A stretch of DNA of 51,217 bases. It comes from Planctomycetota bacterium. GTDB lineage: Bacteria > Planctomycetota > J058 > JAJDCQ01. The translations under genes were made by a program, and so were the position numbers. Below the pieces are notes generated by a model. The model worked only from the letters and a program-made list of their open reading frames with translations, was not told the DNA's origin and did not search any database. Shown here piece by piece: positions 7,229 through 16,068 of this stretch (the first letter of the stretch is position 1; each line of letters starts with the position of its first letter). Where the stretch lies: the NCBI GenBank assembly GCA_029260755.1, contig JAJDCQ010000124.1, forward strand, positions 1-51,217, given 5' to 3'.

Positions 7229-7714
7229 TTAGTCTGCCAATGCCTTGAGGCGCCGCCTCGCAAGTTCATGATCTTCTGTCGAGAAGGACTCGGTCAGCTC
7301 GTCGAGATCAAGCGCGTTCTCCTTACCGCGGAATCGATACCGGACAGATCCGCTGCCGGGTAGGGCGGTAATGTATGGAGTGCGTATTGCGCGCTTGTAC
7401 CAGCGTATGGCTACCTCAGTGTCGCCGGCGGCCTCTCGCTTCTGGGCGAGAGCAACCATGGCGGGCACGTAGTCGATCTCAGATGCTCTTTCGAGCCACC
7501 ATTCCGAGGCCTGCCCGTCGCGAGCCACGATAACGCCTCGTTCGAGTAGAGAAGCCAGCAACGCCATGCTAGGGGCGCTGCCCGCCTCCGCAGCGTCACG
7601 GATGCGGCAAAAGTAGTCCCGCTCGCCCGGATCGTCAGTTATGAATGTGGGCCCACGACACCCTGCGACGATTGCGAGTGATAGCACGCAGAGGAGGACC
7701 GGACTTCTTGGCAT
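7229..7714 (-). CDS. Lipoprotein, putative immunity protein for Rhs tip 2
   Basis: This 161-residue protein has a lipoprotein signal (MPRSPVLLCVLSLAIVAGC, lipobox around Cys19). The body contains Sel1/TPR-like helices (RDAAEAGSAPSMALLASLLE, WWLERASEIDYVPAMVALAQ, AIRWYKRAI). The ATG at 7714 was chosen because it gives the intact lipoprotein signal and lies 2 bp after the stop of the metallopeptidase tip, implying coupled translation. Sel1-type repeats are protein-binding scaffolds. A membrane-anchored partner outside the cytoplasm would make sense if the toxin acts in the periplasm. Lower G+C than neighbouring core genes suggests transfer. The immunity role is inferred from position. Confidence 0.7.
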   Translation of the reverse strand: MPRSPVLLCVLSLAIVAGCRGPTFITDDPGERDYFCRIRDAAEAGSAPSMALLASLLERGVIVARDGQASEWWLERASEIDYVPAMVALAQKREAAGDTEVAIRWYKRAIRTPYITALPGSGSVRYRFRGKENALDLDELTESFSTEDHELARRRLKALAD

Positions 7715-7716
7715 CA

Positions 7717-8637
7717 CTATTGCACCCAATGCTCCCGCCAATCCCAGGCGGGAATCATGTCCCCTGCCCCACGGTAAGGCAACTCGCGACCTTCGTCATC
7801 GAAGTTACTTGAATACCGCTTCTTCAACTCGTCACGAGTCGCATCCGCGAATTGATCGAAGGAGCGCTTCCCTGACTCGAATTGCGTCCAGCCAGCAGTT
7901 GAGGCGTCCGCCGCTCTTCCCGCCCGAGTTCCCGGATCTTCGCTGGCCGTGAGCAAGTGGAGGTACCAGTTCGCGCCCCAAAACGCACGGGTCTCGTCCT
8001 GGAAGTACGTCGGGTTGTAGCAGCTCGGCTCGTCCTCGCCCTCGGTAAGCGAATCGTGAAACGAGTGGAAAAACTCGTGGACCAAGAGAATCGAGTATGT
8101 GAACGCTATCTTCCTAAGGGCTGCCTCGGCCTTTGCCACGTCCCCACGAGCTAGCTCCGCCTGAGCGTTGAGAAGTACGCTGATGTGCCGGGGGAAGATG
8201 TTTATGAAGACCATTCCCAATGGGTGGTAGATGCCTCGTGGGGCATCGGTCTCAAGGCCTAGGCCGAAATGGGGGCCGAGGGCCTCTCCGAGGTAGCTCT
8301 CATCTCCGAGTCTCCGCTTGCAGTGCTCCATCCCCGCCCGGAGGTGTCCGTAGTCGGAGAAGCTTAGCTCGCCGCGCTCGTAGGCGAGTTTCAGCGCGGA
8401 GAGCGCCCTCTGGGTCATCTCCTTCGTGACGCCTCTAACGATCGACTCCAGGAGCTCCACGGCAGCCACGGGATAGTCCGCGTCCAGCCCGAGCGGGTCG
8501 ACTCGGTTGAACGGGTTCGCCCCCGCGTGGGTGAAGGCGTTGCCCACAGACTCGGCGTCATGCCAAGCACCCATCGGGTCGCGAGAGACGAAACGCCCCA
8601 GCTGCGGATCCAGGTAGCGGGCTCGGTAGTAGATCAC
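7717..8637 (-). pseudogene. Orphan Rhs C-terminal tip 2 with HExxH metallopeptidase toxin domain
   Basis: The protein starts at the Rhs core end (IYYRARYLDPQLGRFVSRDP, residues 2-21; NPFNRVDPLGL, 41-51) with no repeat shell upstream. Its frame begins only 4 bp after the stop of the secreted-protein gene at 8642-9559. The variable domain of about 250 residues holds a zincin motif HEFFH at 187-191. A downstream DETRAFWGANWYL segment has Glu215, a plausible third zinc ligand, so a gluzincin-like peptidase is likely. The possible start is GTG at 8637, overlapping an exceptionally good Shine-Dalgarno match GGAGGTGAT that is too close to it; translation is therefore uncertain. The downstream lipoprotein is the candidate immunity partner. 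It may be a silent cassette awaiting recombination or an expressed fragment. Confidence 0.75.
8575..8623. repeat. 49-bp Rhs-core direct repeat, copy 2
   Basis: This is the partner of 1853-1901: 46 of 49 bases are identical in the same orientation. It encodes the ARYLDPQLGRFVSRDP signature. Sequence similarity ends sharply on the right, within the YYRAR codons. Confidence 0.85.
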
Positions 8638-8641
8638 CTCC

Positions 8642-9559
8642 TCAGTACGCCTTGCGCGTCGGGGGTTTCTCCTTGCCCTTGGTCTTGGCGGTCCGCTTTG
8701 CTCGGCCGCCGATGTCGACGATGACCTTCGGGGCGCCGGGGGCCTTGATCGCCGACTCGCCCTTGAAGGAGAAGGACATCGTTCCGGTGCCGTCGGGGCT
8801 GCTCCCGTCGAGGCAGCCCTCGATCGTGAGCTCGAACGTCATCGGGATCGCCTGCTCGAGCGGCATCGGGCCGAGCTGGGCCATCGCGAAGCTCATCTTG
8901 CAGGTGAGCTTGCCGTAGACGGCGCCGTCGCGTCTCTCGGCCGAGACGAGGGTGCACTCGCCGCTCGCGGTCGAGGCGTCGAGGCTCGGGTCGATGTCCT
9001 TGGCGAGGGCGCCGAGGTCGGGCTTCCAGCTCTCGCCCACCTTCACCGGACCCTTCGGCAGGATCGCCTTCTCGAAGAGGCCCTCCCGGTCGCCGGCCGA
9101 GATGTCGACGTCGCGTCCGAAGCCCTCGGCGACGTCCTCGATGAGGTCCTCGCCGACCGCCGCGCCGTCCTCGTAGGCGAAGCTCCATCGGTCCGGCCCG
9201 CGGGTCGCGACGATCGTCTTGCCCTGGAAGGCGAGCGGCTCGCCGTACTCCTTCGCCTCGTGGAACGTCCGTCGCTCCCTGGTGACGTTGGCGCCGTCCA
9301 CCGCGAGGATCTCGGTGGTCGCCTTGAACGAGAGCTCGCGGCTCTCGTTCTCCTCCTGCATCAGCGTCCCGACCCCGTCGACGATCTGGAGCGCGTTCCG
9401 CTTCGCGTCGGTCAGAACGTGCTCGGAGATGTGCCCGACCTTCGGCGCCTTCCACTCGAGCTCGAGCTCGTAGGTCTCCTGGGCGTGCGCGACCGCCGGC
9501 GTGGCGAGAGCGGCGAGCAGCGCGGCGAGGGCGAGCCCGCGGCAGCGACGGATCGACAT
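8642..9559 (-). CDS. Secreted protein of unknown function (DUF6263-like)
   Basis: This 305-residue protein has a clear signal peptide (residues 1-27, RRCRGLALAALLAALATPAV, cleavage near AHAQ-ET). The mature part is predicted beta-rich with an ILPKGPVKVGESWKPDLG segment (about 165-182), which recalls DUF6263-type exported proteins, and conserved-looking Cys in SGECTLV, LTCKMSF and IEGCLDG that may form a disulfide. A basic tail (GRAKRTAKTKGKEKPPTRK) ends the protein. The gene has a Shine-Dalgarno-like GAGAGGAG upstream of the ATG at 9559. It lies 36 bp downstream of the solenoid gene and may be co-transcribed with it. The Rhs tip is joined directly behind its stop, so this stop marks an insertion boundary. 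Confidence 0.75.
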   Translation of the reverse strand: MSIRRCRGLALAALLAALATPAVAHAQETYELELEWKAPKVGHISEHVLTDAKRNALQIVDGVGTLMQEENESRELSFKATTEILAVDGANVTRERRTFHEAKEYGEPLAFQGKTIVATRGPDRWSFAYEDGAAVGEDLIEDVAEGFGRDVDISAGDREGLFEKAILPKGPVKVGESWKPDLGALAKDIDPSLDASTASGECTLVSAERRDGAVYGKLTCKMSFAMAQLGPMPLEQAIPMTFELTIEGCLDGSSPDGTGTMSFSFKGESAIKAPGAPKVIVDIGGRAKRTAKTKGKEKPPTRKAY

Positions 9560-9595
9560 GGACGACTCCTCTCGGGTGAGCGAAGAACGGACGGG

Positions 9596-12500
9596 TCAGG
9601 CGAGCACCCAGACCTCGTCGAAGGTGTATCGATAGGGACTGTAGCTGAACTCCTTGGTCGAGATCGAGCGCGTCGGCAGCTCCCGGGCGACGATCGCGTC
9701 GCGAACCGGGCCCCGGTTGCTCGTGATCGCCCGCGCGGTCGGGATCCAGACCTCGCCGAGGCCCCACCGCTCCGCGGCGCGCCGGGCGAAGGCGAAGGCA
9801 GCGTCGAGGAGGGCGTCGGCGCCGACCTCCTTCAGCAGCCCGAGCGACGGGTTGATCCCGGGCAGGGCGAGGTGGCGCGCGCCGTCGTCCTCGACGACCA
9901 GGAAGTGCATCCCGCCGAGCGCGCGGCGGTCGGGGCCCCAGAAGACGACCTGGATGAACCCGGGCCGCTCCCAGAGCTGGTCGTCGGTCGCCGTGCAGAC
10001 GCCCTCGCAGATGCCGATCGGCGCGTGGGCCCGGCGCTTGGTCGGCTCGAACCGGATGACCATCGCCGCGCCGCCGGCCGTCCGGCGGTACTCGAGCTTT
10101 CCCTTCGCGCCGTTCCCGAACAGCTCGCGCTGCATCGCCGCGAGCTCGCCCCCGATGAGGTCCGCCAGGACGCGGAGGTGCTCCTCGCCGAGGGTCACGT
10201 CGGCCTCGCGCGGCTCCAGCGCCGCGAGGGCGCCGTCGAGCTGGTCTTTACTCCGGGCGCCGAGGAGCGAGGCGAGGCCTTCGCCCTCGAGGTCGAAGCC
10301 GCGGAGCTGGCTCGTGAGCCGCTTGGCGGCCGCCTCGGCGTCGACCTCGCCGGCCGCGTGGGCCTCCACCGTTCGCCAGACGGCCTTGGCGAGGCCGCGC
10401 CCGATCTGGCCGCGCGGGGCGAGCTTCGCCGTCGCCTGGCGGTCGTAGCGCTCGGGGTCGGTCGTGCGGAAGGCGCGGAGGGCGTCCTGGATGATCTCGC
10501 GGGCGGTGTCGGCCAGGAACTCGCGGAGCTTGAGGAGGGTGCTCGGGTCGTCGACGTCGTCGGGGAGCGGCTGCTCGTCGGCAACGTGGCGGGCGTAGAG
10601 GCGTTGGAGGAGCGCGGCCCGCGGCTTCTCGCGCCCGATCGTGCCGTCGATCCACGCCTCGAAGAGGCTCCGCCCGAGCGCGTCGAGCGGCTCGTCGTCG
10701 CCGCTCGAGGTCCGCGCGTTGACGGCCGCGATCGCCCCGAGCAGCGGCGCCCAGGGTCCGGTGTCGATCTCGCAGCCCTCGCGGACGCAGTAGCCTCCCA
10801 CGGCGAGGCGCGCCTGCAGGTCGTCGCCCTCGAGGGCGCCCGCCTCCTGGAGCACCGCGACGTGCTCGGGGTGATCCGAAAAGCTCTGCACGAGGCTCCG
10901 GTAGCGTCGCCGGTCGGCGCCGTAGGCGGGCGGGAACACCCACGCCAGCACCTGGCCGAGGAGGGCGTGGCGCTGCTGCTCCTCGTCGAGCTCGCCCGCG
11001 ACGATGGCTGCCGCGAGCTCCTCGACGCTCGCGTGGAGCGCGGCGATCCGCTCGCGTCGCTCGGGGGCGCCGAGCGACTCGTCGGCCACGATCGCGCAGT
11101 ACTCGCGGTAGTAGTCGGGCTCGGGGAAGGGGACGTCGGCGAGGAACGCCTCGAGCCGCTCGCGCTCCTCGCCGAGCGATCGGATCGTCCCGCTCCGGAC
11201 ACACGGCACGAGCAGGCCGGCGAGGATGTCGGGCGCCCGGACGCCCTCCTGGGTGACGACGTGTCGAAGCGTCGCGAGGGCGTCCTCGCCGTCGATCGCG
11301 CGCTCGAGGTAGGCGAACGAGCCGAGCGCCGCCGCGGAGCTCGCGCCCTGGCCGAACAGGGTCGGGACGATGAGGTCCTTCCACGCGGCCGGCAGGCGCC
11401 GGACGAGCTCTCCGAGGTGGCTCACGCGGTGCATCACGTCGATCTCGACGCCGGCGATCACGCCCCCCTCGTGGATCCGGACGAGGTCGGCGACCGCGTC
11501 CTCGAACCGCGCCCGGTCCTCGCCGGCGGCGGTGCCGATGACCGGCAGGGCGTGCTCGAGGAAGAGGGTGCTCAGGCTCCCGTCGTCATCGTCGCGAAGT
11601 GATGCCAGCCGCACGAGTGGTTCGAGGAGGCCGATCGCCGCCTCGACGTCGTCGCCCGCGAGCCGGGCGACGGTGTGGCCTCCGGCCACGATCGCCGCGG
11701 CGCGATCGACGCCGTCGGCCGCGACCGCGATGCCGCGGTCGAGGGTCGCCTCGAGGAGGCGCGCGAACTCCTCGGGTCGTTCCCCCGCCACCTCCGCCGC
11801 CAGCGGCGCCGCCGCGACGAGGAGGGCCGCCGCGTCGAGGTCGCTCGCGGCCGCCCGCGCGTCGAGCGCGTCGAGGCGCTCCAGGAGGTTCGCGTAGGCG
11901 GCGGCGTCGGGCGCGACCCGGCCCGCCCGGTCGAGGATGGTCCCATGGATCGCCGCGAGGTCGCGCCCGTCGGCGCCGGCGGCGAGGAGGCGCGTCGTGA
12001 GCGCGTCGAGTCGCGCGAGGCGGTCGCCTGCGGGCCGGCGGGCGAAGCTCCGGACGCCGTCGCGCATCGGCGTGGTCGTGTCGATTCCGGCGGCGGCCCC
12101 GCGAGCGAGGGCGTCGAGGGTCGCCGCGAGGAACGCCTCGTCGGGCGTCTCGCCCGTCTCGCCAGTCCGTTGGTCGCCCTCGAGGTCGGCGGCGGCGATG
12201 ACGACCTGCTCGACGCCGAGGGCCGTCTCGAGCTTCGCCGCGCCGAGCGCGGCGATCGTCTCGAAGAGGCGTTCGCCGAGGCGGGCGGCGGCGGCGCGGT
12301 CCTCGGCGCCGCCGCGGCTCACGATCGCGGGGACGGCCTCGGCGAGCACGAGCGACGGGTCGACGCCGAGGCTCGCGGTCCGCGACGCCAGGTCGATCGC
12401 CTGCTCGACGAGCCACGGGGCGCCCCGCGCCGCTCCCGCGACGGCCGGCAGGCCGCGGCTGACCGTTTCGGACGGGTCGATCGACTCGGACTGCAGGGTC

Positions 12501-14014
12501 GAGGTCAGCGCGGCGATCGCGTCGAGGAGCCGCTCGAAGAGGGCCTGATCGCCGTCGACCTGCTCGGCGAGCGGCCGGATCGCGTAGGTCATCACATGGG
12601 CGGCGTCCCCGTCCATCGCGACGACGCGCCGGATGAGGCGGTCGAGCCCGTCGAGGAGCCGGGCGAACGCGGCGTCGTCGGCGCCGGCGAGGCGCAGGAT
12701 CGGGGCGACGCCGGACTCGCCGAGGCGCCAGGGATCGATGCCGTTGGCGGCGAGGGCGCACGCTCGATCGAGGAACGCGTTGGACGCGGCCGGTCGGTCG
12801 GCGAGCTGGGCGAGGGCGGGGGCGACGCCGAACTTGATCGGGGGCCCGGGATCGATCCCGTGCCGGGCGAGGTCGATCGCGAGGTCGAAGACGCGCTCCC
12901 AGGTGCCGTCCGGCTTCACCTCGCCGTGGAGGACGGCGGGGAGGCCGTCCTCGAAGACGATCATCGGCCGGATCCCGCGCTCGGCGATCTCCTCGACGAG
13001 GCGGAAGCCACGCGCGACGAGGTCATCGAAGCGCGCGTCGCCCTCGGCCGCCCAGCCCAGCGTCGAGAGGACGCGGTCGAGGAACGGCGCCGCGTCGATG
13101 CCCCGGTCGGCCAGGTCACGGACCCGCTCGAAGATCGGGGCGCCGCGCGCCTCGTCGAGCTGTCCGACGTTCGGGAGGCCGGTCGAGAGCAGGTAGGTCG
13201 GCTCGACCCCGTGGGAGGCGAGGGCGAGGGCGGGCTCGAGGAGCCGCCCGCGGATCCACGGGGCGGCGCGCTGGTAGCCGTTCGCGACGCCGTGCTCGAG
13301 GACGGGGTAGGGCGAGACGCCCGCTGCGAAGAGGGCGCAGCCGAGCTCGGCGAGCTCGGCCAGCGCCGTCTCGGCGGCGTCGAGGTCGTCGGAGAAGGCG
13401 GTGATGAGCTCGGCCAGGGCGCGCGCGATCGGCCAGACCGGCGGGACGCCTCGCTCCTCCATGAGCTCGATCGTCGCCTGGAGCGCCTCGCGCACCCGGG
13501 CGACGGCCGCCGCGTCGTCGGCGACCGAGCACTCGCCGAGGGCGGCGACGGCGTGGCGGAGGGTCTCCTGCGGGCTGATCCCGCGCTCGGCGAGGGCGAT
13601 CGCCAGGTCGAGGGCCGCGTCGACGACGTGGGCGTGGGTGCCGGCGCACCGGGTCGCGGTCGGGACGCCGTGCTGGAAGACGCCGATCGGCTCGACGTCG
13701 TGGTCGTGCATCGTCACCGCGAGGACGCCGAGGCGTTGCACCCAGCCTTCGAAGCGCGCGGCGTCGCCGCCGGCGGCCGTTCCGAAGAGCGGGAGGCAGA
13801 AGTGGAGCGGGCTCCAGAGCTGCATCGCCCGGGCGTCGAGCGTCCGGACGAGCTCGGCGATGGCGGCGAGGAGCCGATCGCGCGCCGCCGCGTCGTCGCT
13901 GGCGATGGTCAGGGCGAGCGCGGCCGCCTGGCGGGGGTACTGAACGTCGATGCCGTCCGCCTCGAGCGGCGCCGCCCAGGCATCGATGCGTCCGTCGGGG
14001 CCGTCGGTGGTCAT
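9596..14014 (-). CDS. Giant alpha-solenoid protein of ~42-residue repeats (1472 aa, unrecognised)
   Basis: I do not recognise this protein. Residues about 90-870 consist of roughly 18 degenerate repeats of about 42 residues with the consensus G-(I/V)-(D/E/S)-P-x3-(L/F)-x2-G-(L/V)-P-A-(V/I), for example ERGIRPMIVFEDGLPAV, RHGIDPGPPIKFGVAPAL and SESIDPSETVSRGLPAV. The parts between are acidic amphipathic helices ending in an (A/E)RGI-type turn. The repeat length is near that of ARM/HEAT units but the consensus differs. The C-terminal 270 residues are non-repetitive, mixed alpha/beta, ending with FSYSPYRYTFDEVWVLA; a SNRGPVRDAI element might suggest an acyltransferase-like fold, unproven. There is no signal peptide. 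The ATG at 14014 was chosen because upstream codons lack coding character. Confidence 0.75.
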   Translation of the reverse strand: MTTDGPDGRIDAWAAPLEADGIDVQYPRQAAALALTIASDDAAARDRLLAAIAELVRTLDARAMQLWSPLHFCLPLFGTAAGGDAARFEGWVQRLGVLAVTMHDHDVEPIGVFQHGVPTATRCAGTHAHVVDAALDLAIALAERGISPQETLRHAVAALGECSVADDAAAVARVREALQATIELMEERGVPPVWPIARALAELITAFSDDLDAAETALAELAELGCALFAAGVSPYPVLEHGVANGYQRAAPWIRGRLLEPALALASHGVEPTYLLSTGLPNVGQLDEARGAPIFERVRDLADRGIDAAPFLDRVLSTLGWAAEGDARFDDLVARGFRLVEEIAERGIRPMIVFEDGLPAVLHGEVKPDGTWERVFDLAIDLARHGIDPGPPIKFGVAPALAQLADRPAASNAFLDRACALAANGIDPWRLGESGVAPILRLAGADDAAFARLLDGLDRLIRRVVAMDGDAAHVMTYAIRPLAEQVDGDQALFERLLDAIAALTSTLQSESIDPSETVSRGLPAVAGAARGAPWLVEQAIDLASRTASLGVDPSLVLAEAVPAIVSRGGAEDRAAAARLGERLFETIAALGAAKLETALGVEQVVIAAADLEGDQRTGETGETPDEAFLAATLDALARGAAAGIDTTTPMRDGVRSFARRPAGDRLARLDALTTRLLAAGADGRDLAAIHGTILDRAGRVAPDAAAYANLLERLDALDARAAASDLDAAALLVAAAPLAAEVAGERPEEFARLLEATLDRGIAVAADGVDRAAAIVAGGHTVARLAGDDVEAAIGLLEPLVRLASLRDDDDGSLSTLFLEHALPVIGTAAGEDRARFEDAVADLVRIHEGGVIAGVEIDVMHRVSHLGELVRRLPAAWKDLIVPTLFGQGASSAAALGSFAYLERAIDGEDALATLRHVVTQEGVRAPDILAGLLVPCVRSGTIRSLGEERERLEAFLADVPFPEPDYYREYCAIVADESLGAPERRERIAALHASVEELAAAIVAGELDEEQQRHALLGQVLAWVFPPAYGADRRRYRSLVQSFSDHPEHVAVLQEAGALEGDDLQARLAVGGYCVREGCEIDTGPWAPLLGAIAAVNARTSSGDDEPLDALGRSLFEAWIDGTIGREKPRAALLQRLYARHVADEQPLPDDVDDPSTLLKLREFLADTAREIIQDALRAFRTTDPERYDRQATAKLAPRGQIGRGLAKAVWRTVEAHAAGEVDAEAAAKRLTSQLRGFDLEGEGLASLLGARSKDQLDGALAALEPREADVTLGEEHLRVLADLIGGELAAMQRELFGNGAKGKLEYRRTAGGAAMVIRFEPTKRRAHAPIGICEGVCTATDDQLWERPGFIQVVFWGPDRRALGGMHFLVVEDDGARHLALPGINPSLGLLKEVGADALLDAAFAFARRAAERWGLGEVWIPTARAITSNRGPVRDAIVARELPTRSISTKEFSYSPYRYTFDEVWVLA

Positions 14015-14232
14015 GGCGCCGACGCTATCAAACGGGTCGTCGCGCTTCACGTGCGCGGGCCCGGTGAGAACGCTGGACCGGGAACGGCGTTCTCGTCCTG
14101 CGGATCTGGAAAGCGAAGACGCGCCGCGGCAATCGCCGCCGACGCCCACCGTGCACGGGTTTCGGACGATCGGTCGTCGCGGCCCGTCGGTTGCGGGCTC
14201 CCGGGCGGGAACGAGCAGGGAGGGAGAGTCGC

Positions 14233-16068
14233 ATGGGGGGTCGCACCCTACGCGGCTCGTGCGTCCGCACGGGCATCATCACCGTCGCCGCCACCATCAT
14301 CATCGTGCCGACCGCGAGCGGGTGCCGCCGCGCGTCCTCGGCGGGACCGCGTTCGAGCGCGGCGACCCCGACGACCGGCGCGGGCGTCGACGGCCCCGCC
14401 GGTCTGATCGTCACGGCGCTCGCGCCGCCGCCGACGGCCGACGATCCGATCGTGATCGAGCTCGGCGCGCCGGTCGCGCCGGCGACGCTCGTCGCCGGTG
14501 AGAGCGTCCTCGTGCTCGAGGATCGCGACGTCGACCCCGGCGGCGCGTTCGCCCCGGTCGCCGTCGAGGTGGCGGTCGGCGCCGGCGGGAGGAGTGTGCG
14601 CGTCGCGCCCGTCCGCCCTCTTCGCCCCGGTCACGAGGTGCGCGTCGTCCTGACGAGGTCGGTGCGCGGGGTCGACGGCGTGCCGCTCCGCACGAGCGAC
14701 GCCTCGGCGCCGATCAGCTTCGCGGCGTCGATCCCCGACGCGGTGTTCGAGGGACGGTTCACCATCGCCGCTCCCGAGGTCGACGCGTCGCCCGAGGGCG
14801 CGCCGTCGCCGCGGGGCGCGACCGGGGCGTTCGCCGTCGTCGACGTCCAGCCGCCGTTGCACGCCCGCGTCCCCTCCCCCGACGTGATCCGCGTTCGCCT
14901 GAGCCGTCCCGTCGATCCGGCGTCGCTGCGCGGTCCCGGACATCGCGACGCGACGATCGGGGTCTTCCAGGACGCCGACGACATCCCGGGCGGGCCGCTC
15001 GTCGCGCTTCCGGGAACCGCATCGCTCGAGGAGGATGGGCGCGCGATCCTGATCGCCCTCGACGCGCCGCCCATCCCCGAGCGGGAGGTCCTCATCGCTC
15101 TCTCGAGCCGGCTCGCCGCGGCGGGTGCGCGGCCCGGCGACGCGGGTCTCGTCCGGGGTGCCGTCAGTCAGCCCGCGAGCCTTGGCGCCGTCCTCTCGGG
15201 CGCCGTCTTCGAGAGCGCGTTCGTCCCGATCGCGCGCCCGAGCACGACGCTCGCGTCGCACGGCTCCACCGCGCCGACCGACCCGCCCGCGCCATCGCCG
15301 CGGACGATGGCGGCGACCGCGGCGAGCGGGGACGGTGTCCCCGATCCCGAGGAGTTCACCTACGAGCGAAGCGGCACCGACCGCTGGCACGTCGACTTCG
15401 AGGTCCGGAGCCGGGCGTTCTCGACCGACCGCTACTACCACGGGCTCCGGAGCCGGAGCGGGCGGACGATCGCCGACCGCCTCGTCCACCAGCGGGTGAT
15501 GCACAAGATCCTCGAGACCGCCTCGCTGAAGTACCGCCGCACGGCCGACGGACGAAGACGGAGCGGGTCCTACGCGATCTCGTTCAGCCCGACCCGACCC
15601 TCGCGCGGCAGCCCCGGCTGGAGCTACAGCCGGATGGCCGTCGGCGGCAGCCTGGATGGCGAGACGATCGGCGTCGCCTACTACGATGAGGGGAATCGCT
15701 GGCGCGAGGACAACGGCGACTCCGACCTCGGCGTCTTCAGCCGCGGGATCTACGGGCGATACTCCAGACTGCGCACGCGACTCCGCAGCGCCGACCGACC
15801 GTTCGTCGACGGCTCGTATCGCCTCGGCGACGGAAGCCGCACCGACGACTCGCGCTTCCGCGCCGTCCACAAGGCGCTCGACGACTGGGGCCACGCCGTC
15901 GGCGTCGTCCTCGCCCACGAGGTCGGCCACAGCGTCGGCCTCGACCACTCCGACCGCAGCAGCAACATCATGAGCAGCTGGTCGACGTCGTGGGAGCTGT
16001 CGGATCGCGACATTGACTTCACGAGCGCGGCGCATCGGTTGCTGCGGAGTAACCTCGGCGTGCAGTAG
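14233..16068 (+). CDS. Lipoprotein zinc metallopeptidase with Ig-like domains
   Basis: This 611-residue protein starts with a lipoprotein signal (lipobox TASGC, Cys31). Two stretches resemble SbsA-type bacterial Ig-like (Big_5) domains: about 50-170 (ELGAPVAPATL, LRPGHEVRVVLTRSVRGVDG) and about 200-310 (PPLHARVPSPDVIRVRLSRP). A Pro/Ser/Thr linker follows. The C-terminal domain carries a metzincin-type zinc site HEVGHSVGLDH at 562-572 and a downstream NIMS Met-turn near 578-581, so a matrixin-like (M10) endopeptidase anchored to the outside of the cell is likely. The ATG at 14233 is preceded by GGGAGGGAGAG. The gene diverges from the solenoid gene with a 218-bp shared upstream region. A protein-processing role outside the cell is inferred. 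Confidence 0.85.
   Translation: MGGRTLRGSCVRTGIITVAATIIIVPTASGCRRASSAGPRSSAATPTTGAGVDGPAGLIVTALAPPPTADDPIVIELGAPVAPATLVAGESVLVLEDRDVDPGGAFAPVAVEVAVGAGGRSVRVAPVRPLRPGHEVRVVLTRSVRGVDGVPLRTSDASAPISFAASIPDAVFEGRFTIAAPEVDASPEGAPSPRGATGAFAVVDVQPPLHARVPSPDVIRVRLSRPVDPASLRGPGHRDATIGVFQDADDIPGGPLVALPGTASLEEDGRAILIALDAPPIPEREVLIALSSRLAAAGARPGDAGLVRGAVSQPASLGAVLSGAVFESAFVPIARPSTTLASHGSTAPTDPPAPSPRTMAATAASGDGVPDPEEFTYERSGTDRWHVDFEVRSRAFSTDRYYHGLRSRSGRTIADRLVHQRVMHKILETASLKYRRTADGRRRSGSYAISFSPTRPSRGSPGWSYSRMAVGGSLDGETIGVAYYDEGNRWREDNGDSDLGVFSRGIYGRYSRLRTRLRSADRPFVDGSYRLGDGSRTDDSRFRAVHKALDDWGHAVGVVLAHEVGHSVGLDHSDRSSNIMSSWSTSWELSDRDIDFTSAAHRLLRSNLGVQ

Noticed and set aside
11675..14407. 910-codon plus-strand frame opposite the solenoid protein
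   Set aside because: It is an antisense shadow; the minus-strand frame shows a periodic repeat and the opposite frame merely mirrors it.
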